The notes under the pieces are model-generated. The model was given only the letters and a program-made list of their open reading frames with translations, did no database searches and was not told where the DNA came from. A stretch of 64,000 nucleotides of DNA from positions 124,001 through 188,000 of the forward strand of contig CAWAMJ010000005.1 in assembly GCA_963783085.1 (NCBI GenBank), given 5' to 3'. Positions 1-8,300 of the stretch are shown piece by piece. The stretch's first letter is position 1; every line of letters begins with the position of its first letter. Made by a program: the position numbers and the translations under genes. This stretch comes from CAVYUC01 sp963783085 (GTDB lineage: Bacteria > Bacteroidota > Bacteroidia > Bacteroidales > Prolixibacteraceae).

Positions 1-1161
1 TGTAAGCATGAATGGTGCGTGTTTTTTTGACGGATCGTGCGCATCGGGCACTGTTCCGGCGCCGGCATCACCTTTGGGTTTCCACTGGTACGCGCCCGCC
101 GGGCTTTGGGTCAGTTCCCATTCGTATCCGAAAAGGTTTTCAAAAAAGTTGTTGCTCCATTTTGTAGGCGTGGTTGTCCATGTGCCTTCCAGACCGCTGG
201 TTATCGTGTCGCCCGCACTTCCTTTGCCGAATGTGTTTTTCCAGCCAAGGCCTTGTTCTTCAATACTTGCTCCTTCAGGTTCCATCCCTACATATTTTTT
301 AGGATCGGCAGCGCCATGGGTTTTGCCGAATGAGTGGCCGCCTGCAATCAATGCAACCGTTTCTTCGTCATTCATGGCCATGCGACCAAAGGTTTCGCGC
401 ACGTCGTGTGCTGCGGCCACAGGGTCAGGTTTTCCGTTAGGACCCTCCGGATTTACATAAATGAGACCCATATGGGTTGCGCCAAGCGGGTTTTCCAGTT
501 TGTTGCCCGCCAACCGTTCCTTGTTGCCCAGCCATTCGCCTTCCGAACCCCAGTAAATATCTTCTTCAGGTTCCCAGACATCTTCCCGCCCGCCGCCAAA
601 ACCAAACGTTTTAAAACCCATTGATTCAAGGGCGCAGTTTCCTGCAAGAATCATCAGGTCGGCCCACGATATTTTATTGCCGTATTTCTTTTTCACCGGC
701 CACAGCAGCAGCCGTGCCTTGTCGAGGTTTGCATTATCGGGCCAGCTGTTTAGCGGCGCAAAACGTTGCGAACCGGAACCACCGCCGCCGCGCCCGTCCG
801 CAATCCGGTAGGTGCCGGCGCTGTGCCAGGCCATCCGGATCATTAACGGTCCGTAATGGCCAAAATCAGCCGGCCACCAATCCTGCGAATCCGTTAACAG
901 TTTAAACAGATCATTTTTCACCGCCTGCAAATCCAGTTTTTTAAATTCTTCGGCATAATTGAAATCCGTTCCCAATGGATTGGATTTTGACGAATGCTGA
1001 CGAAGAATGGCCAGGTTCAACCGGTTGGGCCACCAGTCGCGGTTCGACCGCCCACTGCCGGCTGTATAATTTAAAGCTCCGCCCATAAACGGACTTCTGC
1101 TCGATTCATTTACCTCCCATGCCTTGTGGGTCGCACCTTGTGAATTTTTGTTGTTTTCCAT
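1..1161 (-). CDS. katG: Catalase-peroxidase KatG, N-terminal 387 residues (cut by window edge)
   Basis: Bifunctional haem enzyme that dismutates hydrogen peroxide and oxidises peroxidase substrates. The reading frame starts at the ATG complementary to 1159-1161 (MENNKNS) and runs off the left edge, so about half of a usual 720-750 residue KatG is present. The distal haem triad is visible as R109, W112 and H113 in MIRMAWHSAGTYR. The proximal haem ligand is H276 in GGHSFGKTHGA. Y235 in LIYVNPEG fits the tyrosine of the Met-Tyr-Trp cross-link that gives catalase activity. There is no signal peptide, so it is probably cytoplasmic. It is transcribed leftwards, divergently from the gene at 1501. 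No OxyR or PerR site was recognised upstream. Confidence 0.96.
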   Translation of the reverse strand, partial: MENNKNSQGATHKAWEVNESSRSPFMGGALNYTAGSGRSNRDWWPNRLNLAILRQHSSKSNPLGTDFNYAEEFKKLDLQAVKNDLFKLLTDSQDWWPADFGHYGPLMIRMAWHSAGTYRIADGRGGGGSGSQRFAPLNSWPDNANLDKARLLLWPVKKKYGNKISWADLMILAGNCALESMGFKTFGFGGGREDVWEPEEDIYWGSEGEWLGNKERLAGNKLENPLGATHMGLIYVNPEGPNGKPDPVAAAHDVRETFGRMAMNDEETVALIAGGHSFGKTHGAADPKKYVGMEPEGASIEEQGLGWKNTFGKGSAGDTITSGLEGTWTTTPTKWSNNFFENLFGYEWELTQSPAGAYQWKPKGDAGAGTVPDAHDPSKKHAPFMLT

Positions 1162-1500
1162 GTTCGTTAGATTTTGAATGTATTGTCGATAAATTATGGT
1201 TTCACTGTCGATGCTGTTCAGCTAATGGTTTTTAAACAGCGCTGGTTGCATTTTAATTTCATGAGGATATGAAAACCATCCCAAGATCCATTATATCAAG
1301 AACATGAAAATCTTTTGATTGTTTAATTTTTAAGTCAAAACATCAATGATTGATATTGTGTCGCCTTCTGACAAGAACGCTTGAATTTTAAAACAAAAAA
1401 TGATTTCCTTTCACCATTTGATCTTTATCTTCAGTTTTTATTTGGATATATTCGGCAACTAACTGAAATTTGCACTACTAACCTGTAATAAATAACGAAA
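1162..1500. other. Divergent intergenic region, no gene seen
   Basis: 339 bp of AT-rich sequence between katG (leftward) and the small secreted protein gene (rightward). It must hold both promoters, but I could not assign a convincing TAnnTTTG -7 element to either. No open frame of note and no repeat was seen. Confidence 0.5.
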
Positions 1501-1869
1501 ATGAAAAGAATTCTAATCACTTCGGTTTTAATGGGGATGATACTCACCATTGGATTTGCTGCGCCAAAACAAAAGGATTTATTGGGGAAATGGAATTACC
1601 AGGTAGAAACTGCACCTCCGGGATATGAAAAAGGCACGTTGGTTTTTACGGAAGTTGATGGTAAACTCGCCGGCGAAGTTCAGTTTAACGACGGCTACAA
1701 AGTACAGATGCACAAGGTTGAATTCACCGATGGAACCTTGAATTTCGGATTATACGTAGAGTCGGATTATATAACCGGGAGCGCTAAAATAGAAGGGAAA
1801 AACATGAAAGGCTCGGTGAATACACCCGATGGCGAGGTTCCGTTAACGGCGGAAAAAATGAAAGAGTGA
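1501..1869 (+). CDS. Small secreted protein of unknown function
   Basis: 122 residues. Residues 1-20 form a signal peptide (Lys-Arg, hydrophobic core, cut probably after FAA), so the mature protein of about 100 residues is periplasmic or exported. The rest is rich in alternating hydrophobic/polar stretches (LLGKWNYQVE, GTLVFTEVDGKLAGEV, GSAKIEGKNMKGSV), typical of a small beta-sandwich or lipocalin-like barrel; similar modules occur in secreted Bacteroidetes proteins. No catalytic motif and no cysteine is present. It stands alone: katG is divergent and the next gene converges on it. The family was not identified. Confidence 0.75.
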   Translation: MKRILITSVLMGMILTIGFAAPKQKDLLGKWNYQVETAPPGYEKGTLVFTEVDGKLAGEVQFNDGYKVQMHKVEFTDGTLNFGLYVESDYITGSAKIEGKNMKGSVNTPDGEVPLTAEKMKE

Positions 1870-1909
1870 CCGGCGCGGGATTTCTGCCGGTTTTTAAATC
1901 CGTGCAAAA

Positions 1910-3949
1910 TCAACTGAGGTATTTTCGCATCAGATGATAAAGTTCATTTTGGTCGATCGGCTTTAAAAGGTAATCCGTAAATCCCATCTTACTAAAACTT
2001 AATATTTCCTCACGCATGGCATGTGCTGTTTCGGCAACCACCGGAACATCCGGATTTGCTCTTCTGATTAATTTTAACACCTCGTACCCGTTTTTTTTAG
2101 GCAGCCGGATATCCAGCAAAATGAAATCGATGTTGTTTTTATCAAAAAGATCGACGGCTTTTTCGCCATCTTCGGCAAGCAGGTAAGTTGCCCCGGTTTT
2201 TTCCACCAGATACCGGATCATTTCAAGACTGTATGTATCATCCTCAACAATCAGCACGGTTTTTCCCGATAAATCAGGGATTTTCGAACCGGACTTTACA
2301 TCTTTCGGCTTGGTTTCCGATTTCCCTTTTATATAGGGAATTGTAAAATACATTTCCGTTCCTTTGCCCGGTTCTGAATTGACCCAAATTTCTCCCTGCA
2401 TCAAATCAACAATTCCTTTGCAAATGGCCAGACCCAACCCGGTACCTTTGGTGGTTTTGCCTGATATGATTTCTCCCTGCTGAAACCGTTCGAAGATTAT
2501 TTTCTGGTTTTTTGTGCTGATACCCCGGCCGGTGTCTTTTACATAAAACAGAATGTCCTGATAGTTGCGGATAACATAACCAAATTCAACCTGCCCCGAG
2601 TTGGTGAATTTAAAAGCATTGTCAAGCAAATTCTCCAACACCTGTTTTAGACGGTACGGATCAGCCTGAATAATCGGATTTGAATTGGTTAAGTGCAGGA
2701 GAAAATTGATTTTCTGCTGTTTGTTTTCAAATATTCTTGCACGGAATTCATCTTTTATGCTCCGCATAATTTCGTTCAACGGAAAACTTTTTACATGAAT
2801 TTTAATTTCAGCAGCTTCAATCCGCGAAACGTCAATGATATCGGTAATCAATGCCAACAGGTTTTGTCCGGAATGATAAATGGTTTCAACTATCGTTTTT
2901 TGTTCGGCGCCGAGTTCCATATTTTTTAGAATGTTGGCAAATCCCAGAATAGAATTCAGGGGTGTGCGGATTTCGTGAGACATATTCGATAAAAATGTTG
3001 CTTTTGCACGCGACGCCCTTTCCGTTTCTTTCCGAGCCATAATCAGCTCCTGTTCACGGTTCTTTATCACGGATACGTCTTTTACCAGTGTGGCAACTGC
3101 TGCAACCTGATCGTTTTCATCCTCAATGAGTGATTTCGTTACCATAACCGAAATCATCTTTCCATCTTTCGATTTATGAAGCGATTCGTGATTTTTTAAC
3201 GGTTCGCCTTTTAACACTTTATCACGCCATTCCCTGCTTTCCTGGCTATTGGGAAAAGCTTCGAGAATCTCTGCGCTTTTATTTATTATATCGCTACCCG
3301 TGTAACCGTACAATTCTTCAGCGCCTTTGTTCCAGGTCAGAACCTTTCCGGTTTTCGAAACATTGAAAATAGCATGATCGGCCATTTCCATTACCAATGC
3401 AAGCTGTTGGCGTTGTCTGTTTATCTCTTTTCGGTGCTCCGTAACATCGTGAAATATCAGTGCGACCTGGTTTTCTTCGGAACGAATGTATTGAATTTGA
3501 AAGTATTTGCCGGGTTTGTTGCTGTACAATTCATCGGTTATATTTTTATTCCGAAGGGCAAATCCTGCATTTCTCACCAGGCTTTCAACAAACGGCTTAT
3601 CGGAAAAAACTTCCGTGAAATTCTTTTTCAGGATTTTCGTTAACGGAACTTCAATCATTTGCGCAAAAGCCGGGTTGGCTTCTTCGATATAAAACCCGTT
3701 CTCTTGTTCTTTTGCGCCGTGAAAAAATCTGGCAATTGCCAGCCCTGTGTCCACCGCCATAAAAAGTTTGCCATAGTCAGTAGTTTCTTTGGATTCCGTT
3801 TTTTCAGCAGCTTTAATTCCTTCGTATTCGTCTATTTTGTTTCGAATCTTCTTATTCAGCGATTCAAGTTCTTTGCTTAACGACAGCAATTGATCTTTCG
3901 TAATGTTGGCCGGACTTGATTGTGTATTGGAAATCTTCTTTTTACCCAT
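1910..3949 (-). CDS. PAS-domain hybrid sensor histidine kinase with C-terminal receiver
   Basis: 679 residues, no membrane segment, so probably a cytoplasmic sensor. Order of parts: a basic/coiled N-terminus (1-60), two PAS/PAC modules (about 65-170 and 185-295), a HisKA dimerisation domain with the phosphoacceptor His in FLSNMSHEIRTPLN (near 325), an HATPase domain with N box (NLLDNAFKF), G1 (DTGRGIS) and G2 (GTGLGLAI), and a receiver domain (about 560-675) with phosphoacceptor Asp in LLDIRLP and conserved Lys in LLKPID. The receiver has VVAETAHAM where ALTAHAM is common. It has no adjacent output regulator, so its partner is encoded elsewhere. It is a monocistronic gene converging on the gene at 1501. 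The ligand is unknown. Confidence 0.9.
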   Translation of the reverse strand: MGKKKISNTQSSPANITKDQLLSLSKELESLNKKIRNKIDEYEGIKAAEKTESKETTDYGKLFMAVDTGLAIARFFHGAKEQENGFYIEEANPAFAQMIEVPLTKILKKNFTEVFSDKPFVESLVRNAGFALRNKNITDELYSNKPGKYFQIQYIRSEENQVALIFHDVTEHRKEINRQRQQLALVMEMADHAIFNVSKTGKVLTWNKGAEELYGYTGSDIINKSAEILEAFPNSQESREWRDKVLKGEPLKNHESLHKSKDGKMISVMVTKSLIEDENDQVAAVATLVKDVSVIKNREQELIMARKETERASRAKATFLSNMSHEIRTPLNSILGFANILKNMELGAEQKTIVETIYHSGQNLLALITDIIDVSRIEAAEIKIHVKSFPLNEIMRSIKDEFRARIFENKQQKINFLLHLTNSNPIIQADPYRLKQVLENLLDNAFKFTNSGQVEFGYVIRNYQDILFYVKDTGRGISTKNQKIIFERFQQGEIISGKTTKGTGLGLAICKGIVDLMQGEIWVNSEPGKGTEMYFTIPYIKGKSETKPKDVKSGSKIPDLSGKTVLIVEDDTYSLEMIRYLVEKTGATYLLAEDGEKAVDLFDKNNIDFILLDIRLPKKNGYEVLKLIRRANPDVPVVAETAHAMREEILSFSKMGFTDYLLKPIDQNELYHLMRKYLS

Positions 3950-4182
3950 AAAAAGTTAATTTTTTTATTGACCCAACAGGAATTTCACAGAAAAAGAAAC
4001 CCTCCCGATTAATTTTTCAGGAATGCGGAACAATGGGATTTAATTATTTCAACATTATTGACGCATACACGAAAATTTAGTTACAGACATTGAATAATCA
4101 GAAGTAAAATTATTTAATTGCAGCTTACGACACAAATTTTCGCAGGATTTACTGTGAAAGCGCAGGGAACAATTTGCTGCAG

Positions 4183-5289
4183 CTACTCAATCAGTTTAAT
4201 AATTTCGCTCCCGGCGAGCAGGTATGCTCCGGTTCCGTAAACTTCCCAGCTATTTGCTGAAAAGTTCTTTTTGGGATCGGCGCCAATAGGTTGAACCCAG
4301 CCAACGCGACCATCAGGCTGAATTGCAGTATTTAAACCTGTCCAGGCTTTTTCAACCACCGGCAAATATTTTTCTCTTTCAAGATATCCGTTGTTGATTC
4401 CCCAGGCCAGCGCATATATATAGAAGCCGGTTCCACTCGCTTCTCCTCCTGGATAGGAACCGGGATCGAGAAGGCTGGCCCGCCACATTCCGTCTTCCTG
4501 CTGAAGTGTGATGATTTTTTCAGCCATTTCTTTATAATTCTGAATATAAAAGCCGCGGACAGGATAATCCTCAGGCAGTTCGCTTAAAATTCGCACAAGT
4601 CCTCCCATTACCCATCCGTTTCCGCGCGACCAGAATATTTTTTTACCGTTGTTTTCTTTTATTACTTCCACACCCGGATAATCCCATTTAAAACGAATAT
4701 CCCGCGCGTACAAATGTTCTTTCTTATCGTACAATAAATCATAACATTCGCGGAAAAGTTTATCGTTTAATTTCAGGTACTTTTCATTGCTGAGCGTTGT
4801 TCCCAGTTTTACGAATGCCGGCGGCCCCATGAAAAGAGCATCGCACCACCACCAGGTAACCGGGTTCATTTCGCCGGTAGGATAGGGAGTTGCAATAAAC
4901 TCATCCACTTTTTCAATGTACGGCTGAATCATTTTTTTATCTCCGGAAATCCGGTACATATCAATATATGTTTGGCCAATCGCATAGTCATCGGCATGGT
5001 GGACCCTCGGGCCTGCTTTCCATTGGTTTGCTTCGCCCATCGCATTTATGGCGTTGTAAATATTTTTATCGCCCAAAGTTTCGTAGGCAGCAAAAACCCC
5101 GGCATAAAAAGCGCCGTTTGTCCAGTCGTACAATTTGTGGTTGGGATGATGTAGCTGCCAGTCGAGCGCAGCCCGCATCGTTTTTTTAATGTATGACTTA
5201 TCAAATACCCGATCGTTTCCGGCTGTTTGCGCAACAGAATAACCGGCAAATAAAATGACGAAAAGAATAGAAGTAACCAGTCTGTTCAT
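4183..5289 (-). CDS. Glycoside hydrolase family 88/105-type unsaturated (rhamno)galacturonyl hydrolase
   Basis: 368 residues from the ATG at 5289. An in-frame upstream ATG at 5340 would put 17 residues before a perfect signal peptide (MNRLVTSILFVILFAGYSVAQ), so the shorter start is preferred. The family has an (alpha/alpha)6 barrel and hydrates the unsaturated uronic acid left at the end of oligosaccharides by pectate or rhamnogalacturonan lyases. Visible family features are HADDYAIGQTYIDMY, with its Asp in the expected catalytic area, WWWCDALFMGPP and FWSRGNGWVMGGL. The protein is probably periplasmic. No SusC/SusD or lyase lies beside it, so it is an isolated carbohydrate gene. The exact substrate cannot be read from the sequence. 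Confidence 0.88.
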   Translation of the reverse strand: MNRLVTSILFVILFAGYSVAQTAGNDRVFDKSYIKKTMRAALDWQLHHPNHKLYDWTNGAFYAGVFAAYETLGDKNIYNAINAMGEANQWKAGPRVHHADDYAIGQTYIDMYRISGDKKMIQPYIEKVDEFIATPYPTGEMNPVTWWWCDALFMGPPAFVKLGTTLSNEKYLKLNDKLFRECYDLLYDKKEHLYARDIRFKWDYPGVEVIKENNGKKIFWSRGNGWVMGGLVRILSELPEDYPVRGFYIQNYKEMAEKIITLQQEDGMWRASLLDPGSYPGGEASGTGFYIYALAWGINNGYLEREKYLPVVEKAWTGLNTAIQPDGRVGWVQPIGADPKKNFSANSWEVYGTGAYLLAGSEIIKLIE

Positions 5290-5418
5290 AGTGTTGAATT
5301 TTATTGTTGCCAAATTTATGCAACCGATTGCATCTTTCAAAATAATTTCAAAAATGAATTTTATTTTAACAGTTTGTTATTTAACGGCAATGTCATTCCC
5401 CTTTTTTTGAATTAATCG

Positions 5419-5426
5419 TATACTTG
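5419..5426 (+). promoter_or_regulatory. Candidate -7 element of the his leader
   Basis: TATACTTG matches the Bacteroidetes -7 consensus TAnnTTTG at all but one position. Transcription would start near 5432, about 12 nt before the leader ATG at 5444. No good -33 TTTG was found at the right distance. Confidence 0.4.
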
Positions 5427-5443
5427 CAACCAAACCATAAAAA

Positions 5444-5506
5444 ATGAAAAACATTTTCGGACATTCAGGCCATCCTATCCCGTACCAACCAATCGGTAGG
5501 CCGTAA
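5444..5506 (+). CDS. Putative his operon leader peptide (20 codons)
   Basis: A 20-codon frame (ATG AAA AAC ATT TTC GGA CAT ...; stop TAA at 5504-5506) lies between a -7-like element and an intrinsic terminator upstream of hisG. It has two His codons (residues 7 and 10) close together and is rich in Pro and Gly. Its position fits a leader whose translation tells the operon whether charged tRNA-His is available. It has fewer His codons than classical his leaders, so attenuation by this peptide is an inference. The antisense frame over the same stretch has no support. Confidence 0.45.
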   Translation: MKNIFGHSGHPIPYQPIGRP

Positions 5507-5538
5507 ATTATTTGTCTGGAATTACGATATTTTAAAAA

Positions 5539-5567
5539 GGCTTGCCGGAGAAAGGCAGGTCTTTTTT
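5539..5567 (+). terminator. Intrinsic terminator / attenuator ahead of hisG
   Basis: GGCTTGCC, a 6-nt loop and GGCAGGTC form an 8-bp stem (two G-U pairs) followed directly by TTTTTT. It lies after the leader frame and about 40 nt before the hisG start on the same strand, where a terminator would only make sense as an attenuator. A smaller stem (CGTAAATT with AATTACG) sits between the leader stop and this hairpin and may be part of the switch. Confidence 0.65.
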
Positions 5568-5608
5568 GTTTCATTATAAAAAGCAAGTAAAAACCAATAC
5601 AAAAAATA

Positions 5609-6469
5609 ATGGAAAGTAAACTGAAAATTGCGATTCAAACCAAAGGCAGATTAAACGAAGATTCCATGATTTTGATCCGGGAATCGGGAATCGATTTGTC
5701 CATTGGCCGGAGAAAGCTGGTTGCTGCTGCAAAAAACTTCCCGATGGAAGCGCTTTTCCTGCGCGACGATGATATTCCCCAAACGGTAGCCGGCAACGTG
5801 GCCGACATTGGAATTGTAGGCGAGAATGAAGTGCTCGAGAAACAGGAAAATGTTGTAATTGCCAAACGGCTTGGTTTCAGCAAATGCAGGTTGTCGCTGG
5901 CCATTCCAAAATCCACAGAATACACCGGCGTAGAGTATTTCAACGGGAAAAAAATTGCCACTTCCTATCCGGCTATTCTGAAAAAGTTCCTGGATGAAAA
6001 CAACATTTCAGCGGAAATCCATGTTATTACCGGCTCTGTGGAAATTGCCCCCGGAATTGGGTTGGCAGATGCAATTTTTGATATCGTCAGCTCCGGCTCA
6101 ACACTGGTAAGCAACCGCCTGAAAGAAGTGGAAACCGTGTTGAATTCGGAAGCCGTTTTAATTGCTTCGCCAAACCTTTCCACCGATAAACAAAAGCTGC
6201 TCGATGAGTTTATTTTCCGCATGGAATCGGTGCAGCGTGCAATTGGGAAAAAGTACATTTTGCTAAATGTTCCCAATGAAAAAATCCAGGAAATAGAACA
6301 ACTGCTTCCGGGAATGAAAAGCCCTACAATTGTGCCCCTGGCAAAAAAAGGCTGGAGCTCCATGCATTCGGTTATCGAAGAAAATGATTTTTGGGAAGTC
6401 ATCGACAGACTGAAAAAAGCAGGCGCCGAAGGAATTTTGGTGGTGCCTATCGAAAAAATGATATTTTGA
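5609..6469 (+). CDS. hisG: ATP phosphoribosyltransferase, long form
   Basis: First and committed enzyme of histidine synthesis: joins ATP and PRPP to give phosphoribosyl-ATP. 286 residues, the long-form size, with a C-terminal ACT-like regulatory domain (about 215-286, ending in GAEGILVVPIEKMIF), so it should be inhibited by histidine without needing HisZ. The N-terminal motif KIAIQTKGRLNEDS and the PRPP-binding stretch IVSSGSTL (about 165-172) are clear. It starts at the ATG following the attenuator-like terminator and is the first gene of the his cluster. A 7-bp tandem repeat starts at the base after its stop codon. Confidence 0.96.
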   Translation: MESKLKIAIQTKGRLNEDSMILIRESGIDLSIGRRKLVAAAKNFPMEALFLRDDDIPQTVAGNVADIGIVGENEVLEKQENVVIAKRLGFSKCRLSLAIPKSTEYTGVEYFNGKKIATSYPAILKKFLDENNISAEIHVITGSVEIAPGIGLADAIFDIVSSGSTLVSNRLKEVETVLNSEAVLIASPNLSTDKQKLLDEFIFRMESVQRAIGKKYILLNVPNEKIQEIEQLLPGMKSPTIVPLAKKGWSSMHSVIEENDFWEVIDRLKKAGAEGILVVPIEKMIF

Positions 6470-6609
6470 GAAGACGGAAGACGGAAGACGGAAGACGGGA
6501 AGACGGAAGACGGAAGACGGAAGACGGAAGACGGAAGACGGAAGTTGGGAGACCGAAGACGGAAGACGGAAGACGGAAGTGGGAAGACGGAAGACGGAAG
6601 ACGAAGATA
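6470..6609 (+). repeat. 7-bp tandem repeat GAAGACG, about 19 units, between hisG and hisD
   Basis: An almost uninterrupted run of GAAGACG units begins at the base after the hisG stop and ends about 20 bp before the hisD start. A few units differ (GGAAGACG, GAAGTTGG, GAGACCG, GAAGTGG). Because the unit is 7 bp, all three frames on each strand cycle through the same heptapeptide and stay open, which creates false frames on both strands. The top strand is almost all purine apart from one C per unit. Confidence 0.95.
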
Positions 6610-6629
6610 ATAATGACAACAAAATAAAG

Positions 6630-7922
6630 ATGAAAACATATATTAATCCGGAACGAAAAGCATGGCCTGAAATTCTGAAACGCCCAACGTTTGATGTTTC
6701 CAGTTTATATGAAAAAGTAAACTCAATTTTAACTGAAATCAGGGAAAACGGCGACAGAGCTTTAAAGAAATTCACTCAAAAATTTGATGGTGTGGATTTG
6801 GAAGAATTTCAGGTTTCGGACGATGAAATCCAAAAAGCTGAAAAACAGGTGGAACCGTCACTAAAAGAGGCAATTCTGCTCGCAGCGGAAAACATTTCGA
6901 AGTTTCATTCGGCACAAAAAACAGAAATTAAAAAAGTGGAAACCGTTCCGGGGGTGACCTGCTGGCAAAAAGCAGTTGCCATTGAAAAAGTGGGATTGTA
7001 TGTGCCCGGAGGGACAGCGCCTCTGTTTTCAACGGTTTTAATGCTGGCCATTCCGGCAAAAATTGCAGGTTGTAAACAAGTTGTTCTTTGTACGCCGCCC
7101 GGAAAAGATGGAAAAATTCCCCCCGCTGTTCTGTTTGCGGCTCAAATTTCCGGCGTTAAAAAAGTATTCAAACTGGGCGGGGCTCAGGCGATTGGCGCCA
7201 TGGCATACGGAACGGAATCTGTTCCGAAAATGTACCGGATTTTTGGTCCGGGCAACCAGTTTGTAACGGCTGCAAAACAGTTGGTAAGCATGAACGACGT
7301 GTCCATCGACATGCCTGCAGGGCCATCGGAAGTGATGGTTGTTGCCGATAAAACTTCCAATCCGGCGTTTGTAGCTTCCGACCTTCTTTCGCAGGCGGAA
7401 CACGGAACCGACAGCCAGGTGATCCTGGTTTCCGAAGAGAAAGAAACTGCTGATAAAATCCAGCGGGAAATTGATATTCAGGTTAACCGGCTTTCACGAA
7501 AAGAATTTGCGCTAAAATCGTTGAATAACAGTATTTCCGTTGTTATGGAAAGCGAAACGGAACGAATTGCGTTAATCAATGAATACGCCCCGGAGCATCT
7601 GATTTTGTGCGGTGATAATTTCCGGCAACTGGCGGAACATGTGGTAAATGCAGGCTCTGTATTTCTCGGAAGCTACACGCCCGAAAGCGCGGGGGATTAT
7701 GCATCGGGAACGAATCATACGCTGCCAACCAATGGATGGGCGCGTTCATACAGCGGTGTAAATCTCGACAGTTTTACCAAAAAAATTACGTTTCAGGAAA
7801 TTACTCCGGAAGGTTTGCAGAAAATTGGCCCGGCAGTGGAAACCATGGCCGCGGCCGAGTTGCTCGATGCCCATAAAAATGCAGTAACTTTGCGGCTGAA
7901 AAACATGGGCAACCAACTATGA
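6630..7922 (+). CDS. hisD: Histidinol dehydrogenase
   Basis: Zinc enzyme for the last two steps of histidine synthesis, oxidising L-histidinol to L-histidine with NAD. 430 residues from the ATG at 6630 (MKTYINPERKAWPEIL); frames extending upstream only read through the tandem repeat and are rejected. Family signatures in order: GLYVPGG, FGPGNQFVTAAK, DMPAGPSEVMVVAD, LSQAEHGTDSQVIL (Gln/His ligand region), NEYAPEHL and GDYASGTNHTLPT near the C-terminus. The end overlaps the tail of the antisense gene at 7917 by 6 bp. Confidence 0.97.
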   Translation: MKTYINPERKAWPEILKRPTFDVSSLYEKVNSILTEIRENGDRALKKFTQKFDGVDLEEFQVSDDEIQKAEKQVEPSLKEAILLAAENISKFHSAQKTEIKKVETVPGVTCWQKAVAIEKVGLYVPGGTAPLFSTVLMLAIPAKIAGCKQVVLCTPPGKDGKIPPAVLFAAQISGVKKVFKLGGAQAIGAMAYGTESVPKMYRIFGPGNQFVTAAKQLVSMNDVSIDMPAGPSEVMVVADKTSNPAFVASDLLSQAEHGTDSQVILVSEEKETADKIQREIDIQVNRLSRKEFALKSLNNSISVVMESETERIALINEYAPEHLILCGDNFRQLAEHVVNAGSVFLGSYTPESAGDYASGTNHTLPTNGWARSYSGVNLDSFTKKITFQEITPEGLQKIGPAVETMAAAELLDAHKNAVTLRLKNMGNQL

Positions 7923-8186
7923 TTTTTCTGAAACTGATGGATATTCACCCGGATTTTTAATCATGTCAAGCGTCAGATCAATATCGAGTTTTTCCCAGAA
8001 AAGGTGCTGGTTTTCCAAAACTGTTACTTTTCGTATGTCCGAAATATCAGCAAACTTAAATGCCGGGAAATTTTCGAAAGAAAGGAAATATTCATCCTCG
8101 CCAACCAAAATCCAGAATCCCTCAGCGGAAAAATTGGTTACGGCTACCGATAAATTTCTTTTGTCTGGTTCTCTGTTGTCACTCAT
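7917..8186 (-). CDS. DUF2442 family protein, antisense inside the his cluster
   Basis: 89 residues. The pattern GFWILVGEDEYFLSFENFPAFKFADISDI...LFWEKLDIDLTLDMI matches DUF2442, whose members share an aromatic-rich core and a W/L-x-LDIDL end. In other bacteria DUF2442 proteins often sit beside a DUF4160 partner in toxin-antitoxin-like pairs; no DUF4160 gene is present here, so it is an orphan copy. It runs against the his genes, overlapping the hisD tail by 6 bp, with its start about 115 bp before hisC. Function unknown. Confidence 0.8.
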   Translation of the reverse strand: MSDNREPDKRNLSVAVTNFSAEGFWILVGEDEYFLSFENFPAFKFADISDIRKVTVLENQHLFWEKLDIDLTLDMIKNPGEYPSVSEKS

Positions 8187-8300
8187 TTTGTACCATTTTT
8201 ATCATATTTATCAACGGATTAACGACGGTTTTGTTGAGAAATCGGTAAAGTTTAAAACAATACAATAACCAGTCGGTTAAATTAAAACTGCTTTTGTAAG

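Noticed and set aside
5377..5586. Minus-strand frame of 69 codons upstream of hisG
   Set aside because: It is antisense to the leader and terminator and has no family features.
6470..6609. CRISPR array
   Set aside because: The repeat unit is 7 bp without spacers; no array and no cas gene was seen in the window.
6391..6627. Plus-strand frame through the GAAGACG repeat, and matching minus-strand frames (5965-6775)
   Set aside because: A 7-bp repeat keeps every frame open; the repeats and the hisG and hisD ends explain all of them.
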